From: Norana najaformis
Taxonomy: Eukaryota > Annelida > Clitellata > Crassiclitellata > Hormogastridae
DNA: 64,000 bases
Assembly (NCBI GenBank): GCA_964023275.1
Contig: OZ029923.1
Coordinates: forward strand, 8,324,480 to 8,388,479
Direction of reading: 5' to 3'
Shown: positions 53,690-63,999 of the stretch, one piece after another
Layout of the letters: the number at the start of each line of letters is the position of its first letter
How positions within the stretch are numbered: position 1 is the stretch's first letter
Notes under the pieces: generated by a model
What the model was told of the DNA's origin: nothing
Seen by the model: only the letters and a program-made list of their open reading frames with translations
Database searches by the model: none
Program-made: the position numbers and the translations under genes

Positions 53690-54310
53690 GGGAAGTGAAA
53701 CAGAGTTTAGCCATGGAATGGGGAATTAGGTATTGAGAGCTAGTGAGGAAGAAAGGGAGCTGCATGTGATTATGCATAAGCAGTGAGCTAAAGCAGCAGA
53801 AAAAGCAAACTCAACCTTAGCTATGATCAAGGAGACAAAAGTTAGCAGAGAAAAGGATATAATACTGAGGTTTTACAAATCACTGCTTTAGACCACAGTT
53901 GAAATGTTGTATCCAGGAATCTAATCCACATCTGAAACATGATGTAGAACAACTGGAAAAAGTGCTGAGGATAACTAGCAAACTGACTTAGAGTTAAAAG
54001 GGTCTGGGCTACGAAGAATGGTTGAAAAGGTGTGGGCTAACAACATCAGAAAGAAGGAGGAACAGAAGAGACCTAGTTGTAGCTCGTGAAATCATAGCCG
54101 CAAGGGAGGCAGTGCAGTGGCATCGGTTCTTTGAATTAGCACTGAACAAGACGACTCGAGGCCACAGATAAAACTTATTTAAAGGAACGCTAGGGCAGAA
54201 ATTCTTTAGTCCTAGAGTTGTAGACTTGTGGGATAGTTTGGATGGTAGTTCTGTCTCAGTGGATACTATCACAGCTTATAAGAAGAGGCTAGGAAGGATT
54301 GGCTATTAAT
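53690..54310 (+). pseudogene. Decayed LINE reverse-transcriptase C-terminal region (CR1/L2-like)
   Basis: Across frames with stops: ERELHVIMHKQ, AKAAEKANSTLAMIKETKVS, EKDIILRFYKSLL, LEKVLRITSKL, GYEEWLKRCGLTTSERRRNR, NKTTRGHR, LFKGTLGQKFFSPRVVDLWD and SLDGSSVS, ending with ITAYKKRLGRIGY and a stop at 54307-54309. This is the CAKAAxKANxxLxxIKR...LYKSLV...RGDLI...FFSxRVVxxWNSLP pattern of CR1-like LINEs. Several stops make it a dead copy. Confidence 0.85.
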
Positions 54311-55264
54311 GCATTACTGGTTAATTTGCAGTGGTTCTAACACAGACTGCATGTCTCCTGAAACTCTTAAAACCCTTGTTGTTATGTTAAGTTCTATATA
54401 ATTACAGTATGTCATACATCTGATGTTTATTTACTAGTGACTTTTGTTTGAATATTTTATGGCTTAGAAACATTTACGTGGATCTTATACAGTTACTTAA
54501 TAATAAAGTAATATAGTACACACACATATATATATTATACATATATATGTATATACAAATTTTTAAAACAATTTGTAAAATACAATTCTGTTATTGTACT
54601 GTGGCAAAGCATACATGTGTGCTTATGGTTATGTAATAAACATGAAGAGTAAACTTATGTCAATATTATTGTATGCATAACCTTAGATTGTGGAATATGT
54701 ATGTATATGTGTGTAACATATGTTAACTAGGGTATTTCAATAGTACTCTTGGCAGTCAAATTGTTTTACGTATCTGCCACTGTGTTGTTTTATTTAGAAA
54801 TCCTTTTATTATTGTTGTTATTATAATTTATTATTAATATTATTAGTTGGTGTATTAAAATTTGTTGATGACTGTTAGTACTTTTCAAAATTGTTATTCT
54901 AGCTCATATTCTTAATTTATTGAGATTTGTTAAGTCTGAATACAAGTTTTTGAGTGCTTCTCTGATAGGTTCTTACTTATTTTACAACAGTTAATTACGG
55001 TAACATTTGGTGATGCCAATGCTCACTTTCCAAGAACTATTACTTGACCAACTTGTGATAAACTGCCCTTGGCAGACATTACTTCAAAGGCTGCTGCTAA
55101 CGGTGAGATTACCAATTTGTTACAAATGTGCTTGTTTCAGGTTAGAGAAATGCGGGACACCCATGTTTCGTTGAACATTTGTTTCAGGCTGACCTGATGA
55201 ACCTCAGTTGTTTAAGCATATGCTCTGCTGTGTAAGAGAAAACTGGTTCACGTACTGATCGTGA
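54311..55264. other. Downstream AT-rich DNA, possible long 3' UTR
   Basis: TGTATATA-type and AT-rich stretches (54520-54720) without repeats of known family; several AATAAA-like motifs. No coding signal. Confidence 0.35.
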
Positions 55265-55267
55265 CTA

Positions 55268-55420
55268 CGTTCAGAGATTTGTGTCTCAGGGTTGCTCAAT
55301 TCACAAATGGGGCCTAAATGGTGTGGGGCCCATTCTCAAGAGGCAGCGGTGGTGAAAGCTCACTGAAGATGAGCAAGGTCGTGTGGCTATACAGTTGCTA
55401 CAGAAAAATGAACTTGTACC
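55268..55420 (+). repeat. Family B repeat
   Basis: CAGAGATTTGTGTCTCAGGG, TGGTGTGGGGCCCATTCTCA, AGGCAGCGGTGGTGAAAGCT and GTTGCTACAGAAAAATGAAC. Confidence 0.8.
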
Positions 55421-56253
55421 GGTAAGCAGCTGCGTAATGGTAACACTTACACGAAAATCGGATCATGGAGTGTCTACGGTTTTTGCTGTATTATGCTACT
55501 TCATCTCACCACAGTAAAACACTGTGTTTATTTGATAGTTATAGAATTTTATCTTTTCTTATTTTCCAAACACCATTGCAGTATCTTTTACGATTGTATG
55601 GCCAGTTTTGTTATCTCTTTTCATGGTGTAGTACACTTTTATAACAGTTTTTGAGTATTAAATGATTATTTTAAAATTTGTTCATTGACCATTTGTTACC
55701 ACCAAGATTGTGTGACCTTTCTTATAGCTGTATAGACATTTTGTTGACTTCTTGAGGATGTATGCATGAGTAATCACTTCTTTTGATGTCTCATGTATAT
55801 TTGTATGTGGGAGTTCACTGCCAGTTATTTTTGTGCATGGTTTTACCAATTGACCAGGTCTAGCTTTCTATGGTGTGAACAGGCAGAAACTGTTGAAACT
55901 GTAACTAAACGTGCAATTACCTTCTTTGTCAATACTGAACGAGCAACACAAGTTAATGATGATGCTACTGTGTGCGGTTCTGAAACATATTCTGCTGAAT
56001 GCCTGGATGAAATACTGCCACACAACACACTTTTGAACTTTGCTGTAATAGAAACTATCAGTCTGTATTGATTCGTCTTTCATTGGTGGTTGTACAATGG
56101 ATTTGCCAGTGGTAGACATACGACCTTGACCTGGCCTCAATAATTTAGGTTTCATTCTGCATTGACTGTGCGTATGCACCAAACGTACTCCGGTTAAGCT
56201 TCAAACAAACAGGGAACATGGGATGAATGTATCATAAGCCATGCAGAGCATAG
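55421..56253. other. No recognisable gene
   Basis: Includes open frames on both strands at 55793-56182 with no family resemblance. TGACCTGGCCTCAATAATTT near 56130 follows an otherwise featureless stretch. Confidence 0.35.
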
Positions 56254-56314
56254 TCAGGCCTCGTGGTTGCACTCGTTGTCACTGACGATGGCGTCACTTG
56301 GTTGTGACTGTTCT
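56254..56314. repeat. 61-base duplicated element, copy 2
   Basis: Identical to 53181-53241 in the same orientation. Confidence 0.9.
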
Positions 56315-57075
56315 GAGTGGACTCGATGTACTTGTGGATGAGACTGGAACTTACTCGTAGTACCGTGTAAAATGAGACTTTATTTCACACAGCTCACAAA
56401 TTTGAGATTGTTTACAGATGCTTTTGCGCTTCTTTTTTTGTTGGATTTCTGAGTTGTCCGAGGGGATTTGTTCCTAGCAGCGATTTGTTGAAGTTTCTAT
56501 TGACCACATATTTGTTTTAATTTCACTGCAGTTTTTTTTTGGCATCAGATCTGGCCTTTGTTAAAGAAAAGCCATATGAATTTTGAGTTTTTGTTAACAG
56601 TTTTTGCTGATGTAACCAGCAAATTGTAATGAAAGTTGAAGATTGTTGTTAGACTAGGTAAAATGTATTGTAATGTATGATCTACGTAACTCCTGTTGAA
56701 GACATCTACTCAGAATTACTGTGTGGAGCCTTGGAGTTTTAGTTTCTTGGACACAAGTCTCCTACTTCTTTGGATTTAAACTGCTTTCTTGTATGAAGTG
56801 ACTGCATTTATTAGGTGTTTCATCTTATATGAATTTCTGTAATTTGTTTTTGCATCAGCCTCTTTCCTAATTGATTTGACGTTAATCTATGTGATTATCA
56901 TGTCATTAGGTGTTTGTGCATTGTGTTGTTAAAGTGTACTGTCTTCATGTACCACCTGTCTACTTTGGCCCTAGCCTGTGGCCATGGTAACCGTACTCAT
57001 GGTGATGGCTCTGGCGACCTTATCGTTGACTTCTGTTGTTTTATTGGTTTTGTAAGCAAAAGGATGATGTCTTGT
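56315..57075. other. No recognisable feature
   Basis: T-rich non-coding DNA, compatible with 3' UTR or intergenic sequence. Confidence 0.4.
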
Positions 57076-57079
57076 GGAC

Positions 57080-57570
57080 AATGTAAACATGGGACAAAGG
57101 GCAAATATCGGAATTCGCACTGAACAAATCTATCATGCTACTGATATTTACTGGGTACTGACAAAATTCAAAACTATCGTAGGCCATGTGCCAAGCTGTG
57201 GACAGCACTGGGAGACAGTCAGACATGTGAATGCCTTTATCTACCTCAATAGCCCTGACAGTCACCAATGGTGCCAGCAAACCAGAGATCAGACACCACC
57301 ACCGACAGCCAATATTGACATCCCTTGGACCATCAGAATGCCTTGTAGATGGCAATAAACAGTTGTGGTTGTCCACGAATCACAATTGGAAAAGGATCTG
57401 ATCTCCATGATTGTTGGACTGCGTACAGCATGGCTTATTGCCCAAAACTGAACACCATAGCTCCAAATTGGTAGGATTATGTGACAGAAGCTTGTCATTG
57501 CACGAGTTGTGTAAATGTCAGACAGTTTTGATGATTTAGGATGTATCTCAGTGGGCACAAACATAGCTCT
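57080..57570 (-). pseudogene. Decayed jockey-like LINE reverse-transcriptase fragment
   Basis: The - strand reads KSSKLSDIYTTRAMTSFCHI, ILPIWSYGVQFWAISHAVRS and PTIMEIRSFSN, matching the (L/I)YKxxLKPIWTYGxQLWGxA...IQRFQ region C-terminal to the RT domain of jockey-like elements. After a frame change it continues VDNHNCLLPSTRHSDGPRDV NIGC, where WYVxNxxIHxDLxI would be expected. No intact ORF. Confidence 0.6.
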
Positions 57571-58895
57571 TTAAAGCCGAGATTGGGTGTTGAGGATTAC
57601 AAAGTCCTGTGGTCCAACGTGGATGAAAAGCTTTCTGAACCACTTGAAACTCAAGTTAGTTATGTTGTTAATGTTAAACATTATAACGACTATCACTGCA
57701 CCGTTATTCAGCAGGTGGCAGTAGCAGTAATGGACTTCATAGTTTGTTCGTTAGAGGGCAGAGGTGTGTACTCTTACAGTGATACATAGTTTGGTTTTTG
57801 ACTATGGCTGAAGGAGAGACAGTCAGGATTTTGGTTTTTGATTATCTTTAAATAAATCAATTAAAATGCGTTTGTATATTCGCTGATTAACTTTATCAGT
57901 TAATTTATGTCATATAATTGGGGATGTAGTTATTCTTGTCACGCCCTGCCACTAGTCAGCAAGAAAGAGAGGAAAGAGTGGAGAGAAAAGACGGAGACTG
58001 AGAGCTGATTTCATGTAGCACTGATTTTATACAGTATCTCTAGTTTGTCACATTCCCTTTACAAACAACTATTGACGGTAATCAGATTTCTCCATCCTTT
58101 GAGCGAGTAATTTGATATTTTGTTACCTATATTCTCCCAAATAGCTCATCCATTCATGTCCTTGGACATGTACATGCAGAGAACAATGAGCATTAATACC
58201 CAAATAGATTAAGCTGATCTAATGACACACGGATTTGTTCCATTTGCAGTTCATTGTTTCTGTGTTATATATCGTTATGTTTTCATTCTTAGCAGTTGGA
58301 TTTGTAACTCGTAATATGTAACGTTGTAACTGCAGTTACACAAGTTGTTAGCTGTGTTTTACAAATGACAATTATTGTACCGGCAGTATGCGTATATTCT
58401 TGCATTTCAATTTTGTTTCAGAATTGATGATGTAAAGAATAAATTTCAGCAAGAAGAAATGTTTTGAAAATACCAGTTATAAGTGAAATTAGTGAGTAGA
58501 TGTGTGTGTATAAGGAGAATAGCTATCTTTAGGAGTTCATGAGTTCTTTGTCTCTCTACTCATCCATCCTTTTGTCAGTCTGCCTCTGTCTTTGGCTCTC
58601 TTTCACGGTATCAATACTTTACACAGGCATACAAACTCAGTACAAGTACAGGTCACCCATAAAGGTTGTCTGCAAAACTGACTTCCTTTTCACCCTTCTA
58701 TCAACCTCCCACCCCGTTGCGGACTTCCGCACTCCAACGGAGTACTAAGGCCTAGATTCGCCTTCCAGGTTGAGGAATGGAATACTTTGCTCCTGCCACG
58801 TCCAACAGACGCTAATGAGATCTAACACTACAGATTGTCTGCTTGTTGGGTTGAAGTTGCTGTTATAAGCAGACGACTGAAAAAACACAGAGGGC
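57571..58895. other. No recognisable gene
   Basis: Non-coding; AATAAA motifs at about 57848 and 58438. The stretch 58540-58745 is C/T-rich. Confidence 0.35.
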
Positions 58896-58897
58896 GG

Positions 58898-59124
58898 GGT
58901 GATAGCTGAATGGTAAAACACTGTTGCGTTGATCAGAAGGACGCGGGTTCGAATCTCGCTAACATTCGTTCTGTTTCTGTGAATTTGTCCCAAGAAACAT
59001 TCTCTTCGTTAGTCAAGACTTACTTGTTTAAATTAACTGGGCAGCCATGTTCACAGCGCTTTTGAGAGGTTCTTAAAATGCGCTATATAAAAGATTAGAT
59101 ACATACATACATACATACATACAT
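58898..59124 (+). mobile_element. tRNA-derived SINE with LINE-type 3' end and (ATAC)n tail
   Basis: The head GGGTGATAGCTGAATGGTAA (A box) and GACGCGGGTTCGAATCTCGC (B box) is followed by TCTCTTCGTTAGTCAAGACT and TACTTGTTTAAATTAACTGG, which looks like the last codons of a LINE ORF (SSLVKTYLFKL). Then come CGCTTTTGAGAGGTTCTTAA, AATGCGCTATATAAAAGATT and five ATAC units. This is the V-SINE-like arrangement of tRNA head plus LINE 3' end. Confidence 0.88.
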
Positions 59125-59282
59125 AAGGTCGACTCAGCCTTCCACTCCCTGGGAAGCTGAAGTAAAATGAGTAGCAGTTCTACTGCGTACGTAACCCTGG
59201 GTTTCGGCGGAAAGACCTGGCCACCTAACGCCGATGTATGGCAACGCCACCTACTGGCTGATGGCCTAACACCGGGATCAGC

Positions 59283-59480
59283 GTAATCGTAATCGTAATT
59301 TCAAGATTTCTACAGCGCCCAACGAAAGCCACGTCGCGGGGACCAGCTTATTCATAGGCGCTCAGTCAAAACAAAATCGATAGGCAAAAGGGTTCGGTTC
59401 CAGGTCAAGATCCAAGTCAGGCAGAGACAGCGTGGCAGCTACGGTGGGTGATGTTTGGGGTTGGAGATTGCGAACAGGCC
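59283..59480 (-). repeat. Family A retroposon 3' end
   Basis: GTAATCGTAATCGTAATTTC, AAGATTTCTACAGCGCCCAA, GACCAGCTTATTCATAGGCG and TCAAGATCCAAGTCAGGCAG; close to consensus. Confidence 0.85.
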
Positions 59481-59694
59481 TATAGAGAAACTTTTACCTT
59501 TACATTTACTGAAATAACTGTGTAACAAATTTATGTACAGGCTGTACTGAAATTACCTATGTACCAAACTTAGACGCGAACGTCCGCATTGGGCATAACT
59601 CCCTCCCCTTGCCTGCATTTATCCATATTTGGGTGACCCTTTCATCCCCTCTTTCCAGACTTTCCCTCTTTGTGTCAGCTGCCTCTCCCTACAA

Positions 59695-59790
59695 CGCCAT
59701 GGTAAACTTAACCCCATTTATTCATTGAAAATTGAGCAGGGTCGAAACCATACGGTCGCTATAGAAAATGAGTACATTTGCATTATACAT
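59695..59790 (+). repeat. Family B repeat, 3' part
   Basis: TTCATTGAAAATTGAGCAGG, GTCGAAACCATACGGTCGCT and ATAGAAAATGAGTACATTTG. Confidence 0.75.
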
Positions 59791-59804
59791 TAACAAGCAT
59801 CGAA

Positions 59805-60115
59805 GGACGCCTTCCATAATAATTATTACTTTACTTATCGCATTTGCTTTCTGCGTTGGCCTTTCACTCAAAACCGAAACATTCCTGTTTCACATAGCCT
59901 ATCTTGGCTCTTCTTATCTCTCCGCTCCATTCCCAAACATCACCCACCGTAGCCGCCACGCTGTCTCTCTGCCTGACTTTTGGATCTTGACCTGGAACCG
60001 AACCCTTTTGCCTATCGATTTGGTTTTGACTGAGTGCCCGTGAATAATCTAGTCCCCGTGACGTGCCTTTCGTTAGGCGCTATAGAAATCTCGAGATTAC
60101 GATTACAATTACAGC
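59805..60115 (+). mobile_element. Family A, longer sense copy with conserved short frame
   Basis: Sense orientation: ATCACCCACCGTAGCCGCCA, CTTTTGGATCTTGACCTGGA, TATCGATTTGGTTTTGACTG, then TTAGGCGCTATAGAAATCTC and GAGATTACGATTACAATTAC. It contains a frame ending DFWILTWNRTLLPIDLVLTE CP then a stop; the copy at 62262 ends DSWMLIWNQIW...IDFVLTE RL then a stop. The shared ending suggests a LINE ORF terminus. Confidence 0.75.
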
Positions 60116-60655
60116 CGCTTATCGCAAAAACCAAAGCGGCACGGATCAGCGATTCTATAGGAGGCGGCCGCCGTCTATTCAGAACCAAGGCCGTGGCGCC
60201 TCTGGCGACGGACCTTAGAAGCATCGTCGTTGGCGTGTGCTAACGAATGTGCTTCGCGGCCGAATAGCTGTGGCTTTGTCGACGACCATAACAGGATGTG
60301 GCATGTTTATTGGCAGGCTCGAACGGCGTTGCTTTCCCCAGCACCGTGCTTAGTCTCAATCCGATCTTTTATATATATAGACCCCAGCTATAACACGACT
60401 AATTCAGTCGCATGGCGTCGCTAGCACAGATAGATGCCGCTCGCTGTACGCCCGCCCATTCGCGTGCGATTAAGTCAACAGTCAATCTCATGCAAAAGTC
60501 GATAATTGACGTTAGTGGTCCAAAGGTCATTTCGAATTCATTTTATGACCGTGGGACGATGGTGTCGTCTGCGTCGGTATCACCGGTATAGACGTCAGCA
60601 TGACTTTCGTCATTATCCCGGATTTGCCTGTAGAGCTTCCGTCATTTGCAGTCGT
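60116..60655. promoter_or_regulatory. Repeat-free CpG-rich segment with TATA-like motif
   Basis: CpG-dense unique DNA (GGAGGCGGCCGCCGTCTATT, GTGCTTCGCGGCCGAATAGC, CGCCCATTCGCGTGCGATTA) with TTTTATATATATAGACC at 60367-60383, ATGCAAA and AAAGGTCA motifs. It could be a promoter or enhancer. No gene start is recognisable. Confidence 0.3.
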
Positions 60656-60659
60656 CATC

Positions 60660-60972
60660 ATATGTATGTATGAATGTATGTATGTATGTATGTATGTATG
60701 TATGCATGCATGTATGCATGTATGTATGTATGTATGTATGTATGTATGTATGTATGTATGTATGTATGTATGTATGTATGTTTTGTATGTATGTGTGTGT
60801 GTATGTATGTACGTATGTATGAATGTATATATGTATGTATGTACCCCAGTATGTATATATGTATGTATATACAGTGTGTGTATGTATATATGTATGTATG
60901 TACAGTGTGTGTGTGTGTATGTATGTATCTAGTCTTTTATGTAGCGCATTTTTAGAACCTCTCAAAAGAGTT
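60660..60972 (-). repeat. (TATG)n array abutting a SINE 3' end
   Basis: Over 200 bases of TATG units, then TATCTAGTCTTTTATGTAGC, GCATTTTTAGAACCTCTCAA and AAGAG, an inverted GAGAGGTTCT-AAAA-GCGCTA-TAAAA tail. Confidence 0.9.
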
Positions 60973-61084
60973 GATACGTAGTAGGAACTGTACTGAGGCC
61001 TAGATCAGTGACAGATGGTACAAGAAGGCAGATCAAATGCACGAGAAAGCACCAGCACGTATTGTCTCCCTACTCGTTGTCTTG

Positions 61085-61330
61085 TGTTCTGTATGAATGT
61101 ATCTGGACATTTATTTAGCGCCTCAGCAAGCTCAAGGGTGGATGCAGGATGGCATTCCTCCTGCGGTGGCCTCCCTCCTCTGAGTTTAGAGAACTGTGAA
61201 CGATGGGTCTTAAGATAAGCGGGACTTGTTTCGGAGCGACGACAACACGAAGACGTGTATGCAATGGTAGATTGTTCCAGAAGGTTCTATATCGATTTTC
61301 GAGGAAGCACGATATGCGCCGAATCGATGT
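61085..61330 (-). repeat. Family H-type repeat
   Basis: TGAATGTATCTGGACATTTA, TTTAGCGCCTCAGCAAGCTC, GGGTCTTAAGATAAGCGGGA, AATGGTAGATTGTTCCAGAA and CGAGGAAGCACGATATGCG; similar architecture to 51842-52060. Confidence 0.5.
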
Positions 61331-61524
61331 GCGATGGCGACGAGGGACCAGCAGTTCCCCATGGGCAGCGAAGCACAACGGTCATCGACCTGACACGTTT
61401 GGTCCTCGGGACTCTGTTGACCTGACCCAGTCGACCTGACCCACGCAGCTGACCCGACTCTGACGATTGCAATCGCTGTATGTTCTGGTATGGAACATCG
61501 GAAGATGAAATAATGACGACATCT

Positions 61525-62005
61525 ATGATGTATGCATTTATGTATCTATGTATATATATATATCTGGTATACATGTTTTGTGTATGTATGTATTTATGCA
61601 GATATGTATGTATTTATGTATGAATCCGTGTATATATATATATGCATATATGTGTGCATATATATATATGTTTGTTTGTTTGCATGTATGTATGTATGTA
61701 TGTATGTATGTATGTATGTACGTATGCATGCAGATATCTATGTATTTATGTATGCATATATGTGTGCATATATAAAATTATATATATGTATGTATGTGTG
61801 CATGCATGTTCATTTATGTGTGTATGTATGTATGCAGACATGTATGTATTTATGTATGAATGTATATATGCATGTATATACCCCAGTATGTATGTACGTA
61901 TGTATGTATGTGTATATGTGTGCATGTATATATATGTATATATGTATGCATACATGTATATATGTATCAAGACACTTGGGCCTAATGCAACGCATTTATG
62001 AACCT
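61525..62005 (-). repeat. (TATG)n/(TATA)n array abutting a SINE 3' end
   Basis: Long TATG and GTATATATATA units with several higher-order duplications, ending TATGTATCAAGACACTTGGG, CCTAATGCAACGCATTTATG and AACCTTTCAAACATG, a decayed inverted SINE tail. Confidence 0.85.
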
Positions 62006-62259
62006 TTCAAACATGTATGACTAACTACCTAATCTAAAAAGATACAAGTTAGTTTGGTTGAAAATCTACCCCGAACAGAGTCGAACGAAACTGTGCATAT
62101 ATGCATGAAGATCTGTTCGAAGACAAAGGAGACATCACAATGAACTGGAGTTGATGCGAGCTCGCCCGGCACCTGTATATTTCCAAGGGCAGCAGAGCAC
62201 AACATTAGCCGATCCGGGTAACTCGAGATTCTTTAATAGCCACCTCCCCTCAAAGTAAC

Positions 62260-62530
62260 GGTTGCTATTAATGCCCTATTCTTCCACGAATCCTATCATG
62301 ATTTTTCCTTTTCCCCTTACTTGTCTTTCCACTCCAATTCCAAACACTCTCCACCACCGTAGCCGCCTGACTGTCTACCCGCCTGACTCTTGGATGTTGA
62401 TCTGGAACCAGATCTGGTCCTTCCTGTCTATCGATTTTGTTTTGACTGAGCGCCTGTGAATAAGCTTGTTCTCGAGACTTTGGGTGCTGTAGAAATCTCG
62501 AGTTTTTACGCTTGAGATTATCATTATACA
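62260..62530 (+). mobile_element. Family A, longer sense copy
   Basis: CAAACACTCTCCACCACCGT, GCCTGACTCTTGGATGTTGA, TATCGATTTTGTTTTGACTG, AGCGCCTGTGAATAAGCTTG, then GGTGCTGTAGAAATCTCGAG and an ATTATCATTATACAT tail. A short frame ends IDFVLTERL then a stop at 62457-62459. Confidence 0.8.
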
Positions 62531-62750
62531 TATAAGCAGAAACCCTTAATGTTTCTTCTCCTAATCAATAATTTATTCAATTTTAACGACACTTCAACGA
62601 GACAGACAACAACACAGACGCATCCACTGACAATTTCTACTCATTGACCTAGCCATCTTCACAAATAACCAATAAATACAAGACGCCGTTTATGTACGCT
62701 CAAAACAGACAAGAAATGGCGCGAGCCAGTGCTTGAATCCAATCGTCTCG
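62531..62750. other. No recognisable feature
   Basis: Short unique non-coding stretch. Confidence 0.4.
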
Positions 62751-62754
62751 TACT

Positions 62755-62824
62755 GTAAATGTCACGTGATGTAAATGCCACGTGATGTAAATGTCACGTG
62801 ATGTTAATGTCACGTGATGTAAAT
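62755..62824. repeat. 16-base tandem repeat with four CACGTG E-boxes
   Basis: GTAAATGTCACGTGAT, with copy 2 reading GCCACGTGAT and copy 4 starting GTTAAT. CACGTG is present in all four units; three are the full palindrome TCACGTGA. Confidence 0.92.
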
Positions 62825-63160
62825 CTCCAAAATTTCTCAACGTCACATAAGAGCTGTGCCGTGGAGATCAACTTATTCAAGTTCGCAAAAGACTCGTCAT
62901 TGGGTCCCATGGCGGATCTAGGATTGTTTGAGTGAAGGGGCCTAGAGTATTTCCAGAGGGCGCCACATTCTGACAGTCCACCATGTACGGGTCTTGTCTG
63001 AGGGGCGCTTGCTTTGTAAACACAAACTAAAAGATGTTACAGCCATTGTTAAAGCTCTGTTATAGGCCAATAAAGAGTGATTATGTTGCCAGTTTGTTGT
63101 CCATATGAGGCGCTCATGAGGCGCCTTTATAGACAACACAGGGACCCAGACACAACGAGA
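62825..63160. other. Non-coding, possible old repeat
   Basis: CCCATGGCGGATCTAGGATT and CTAGAGTATTTCCAGAGGGC recall 15778-15830. AGGCGCTCATGAGGCGCC near 63110 is a short near-palindrome. Confidence 0.35.
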
Positions 63161-63162
63161 GG

Positions 63163-63660
63163 AGCCCACACATACATACATACATACATATATAAATACA
63201 TACATAAATACATACTTACATACATAAATACATACATACATTCATGCATGCACACATACATACATAAATTCATGCATGCATACACACATGCATATTCATT
63301 CATTCATTCATTCAATCATTCATTCAATCATTCATTCATTCATGCATACATAAATACATATATACATGCATGCATTTATGCATTCATGCATACTTGTATA
63401 CATTCATACACAGATACATATCTATACAGGTGTGTATATATATATACATAAACATACAAACATACATTGATGCTTGCATACATACATACATGCATGCATA
63501 CATACATACATGCATACATACATACAAACATACATACAAACATACATACATACAAACATACATACAAACATACATACAAACATACATACAAACATACATA
63601 CAAACATACATACAAACATACATACATACATACATACATACATACATAATGCAATAATGC
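63163..63660. repeat. (CATA)n / (ACAAACATACAT)n / (CATT)n microsatellite
   Basis: CATACATACAT runs, a CATTCATTCATT segment near 63295-63345, and a 12-base CATACAAACATA array at 63520-63620. It lies some 200 bases past the GPCR stop on that gene's 3' side. Confidence 0.95.
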
Positions 63661-63855
63661 ATAAGACAACACACACGGTATAAGATGTATATATGTATGT
63701 ATGTTCATGCATTAGACTCCTAATCCCACCATCACGTATGCCTATAAACAACAGGTAGCTCACACCTGTTTCTGCCCTCGCGACAAACGAGGAAACACAA
63801 TCATTGTCTCCGTCGCTGTTCACAGACGACCGGGCAACACCTGCAGCAGCAGCCG

Positions 63856-63999
63856 TCATCTCCATTTGCACGGAACAGTCAGAAGGTTCTTGAATGCTCG
63901 CCGGAACTCCATGTTGAAGATGGTGTAGATGACTGGGTTGAGGAAGCTGTTCATGTAACCGAGCCAGACGAAGAACGAGAAGAGCATTGGGTCGATCTG
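63856..63999 (-). CDS. C-terminal exon of a class A, aminergic-type GPCR (partial)
   Basis: The - strand reads [47 protein letters not shown] and then TGA at 63856-63858. [14 protein letters not shown] is the seventh transmembrane helix with the NPxxY motif, [13 protein letters not shown] is helix 8, and the nearby Cys in TVPC is a likely palmitoylation site. The very short tail after helix 8 and the VIYTIFN wording resemble D2-like dopamine, alpha-2 adrenergic and related biogenic-amine receptors. The subtype cannot be decided from 47 residues. The gene continues beyond the right edge and is convergent with robo; the 5' parts are not in the window. Confidence 0.9.
   Translation of the reverse strand, partial: QIDPMLFSFFVWLGYMNSFLNPVIYTIFNMEFRRAFKNLLTVPCKWR

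Noticed and set aside
54009-54272. 87-codon - strand open frame
   Set aside because: It is antisense to the decayed LINE coding text on the + strand.
60600-62020. Long Met/Tyr/Cys or His/Thr/Tyr-rich frames
   Set aside because: Translation of (TATG)n/(CATA)n arrays on both strands; the same holds for 5607-5921 and 63077-63871.
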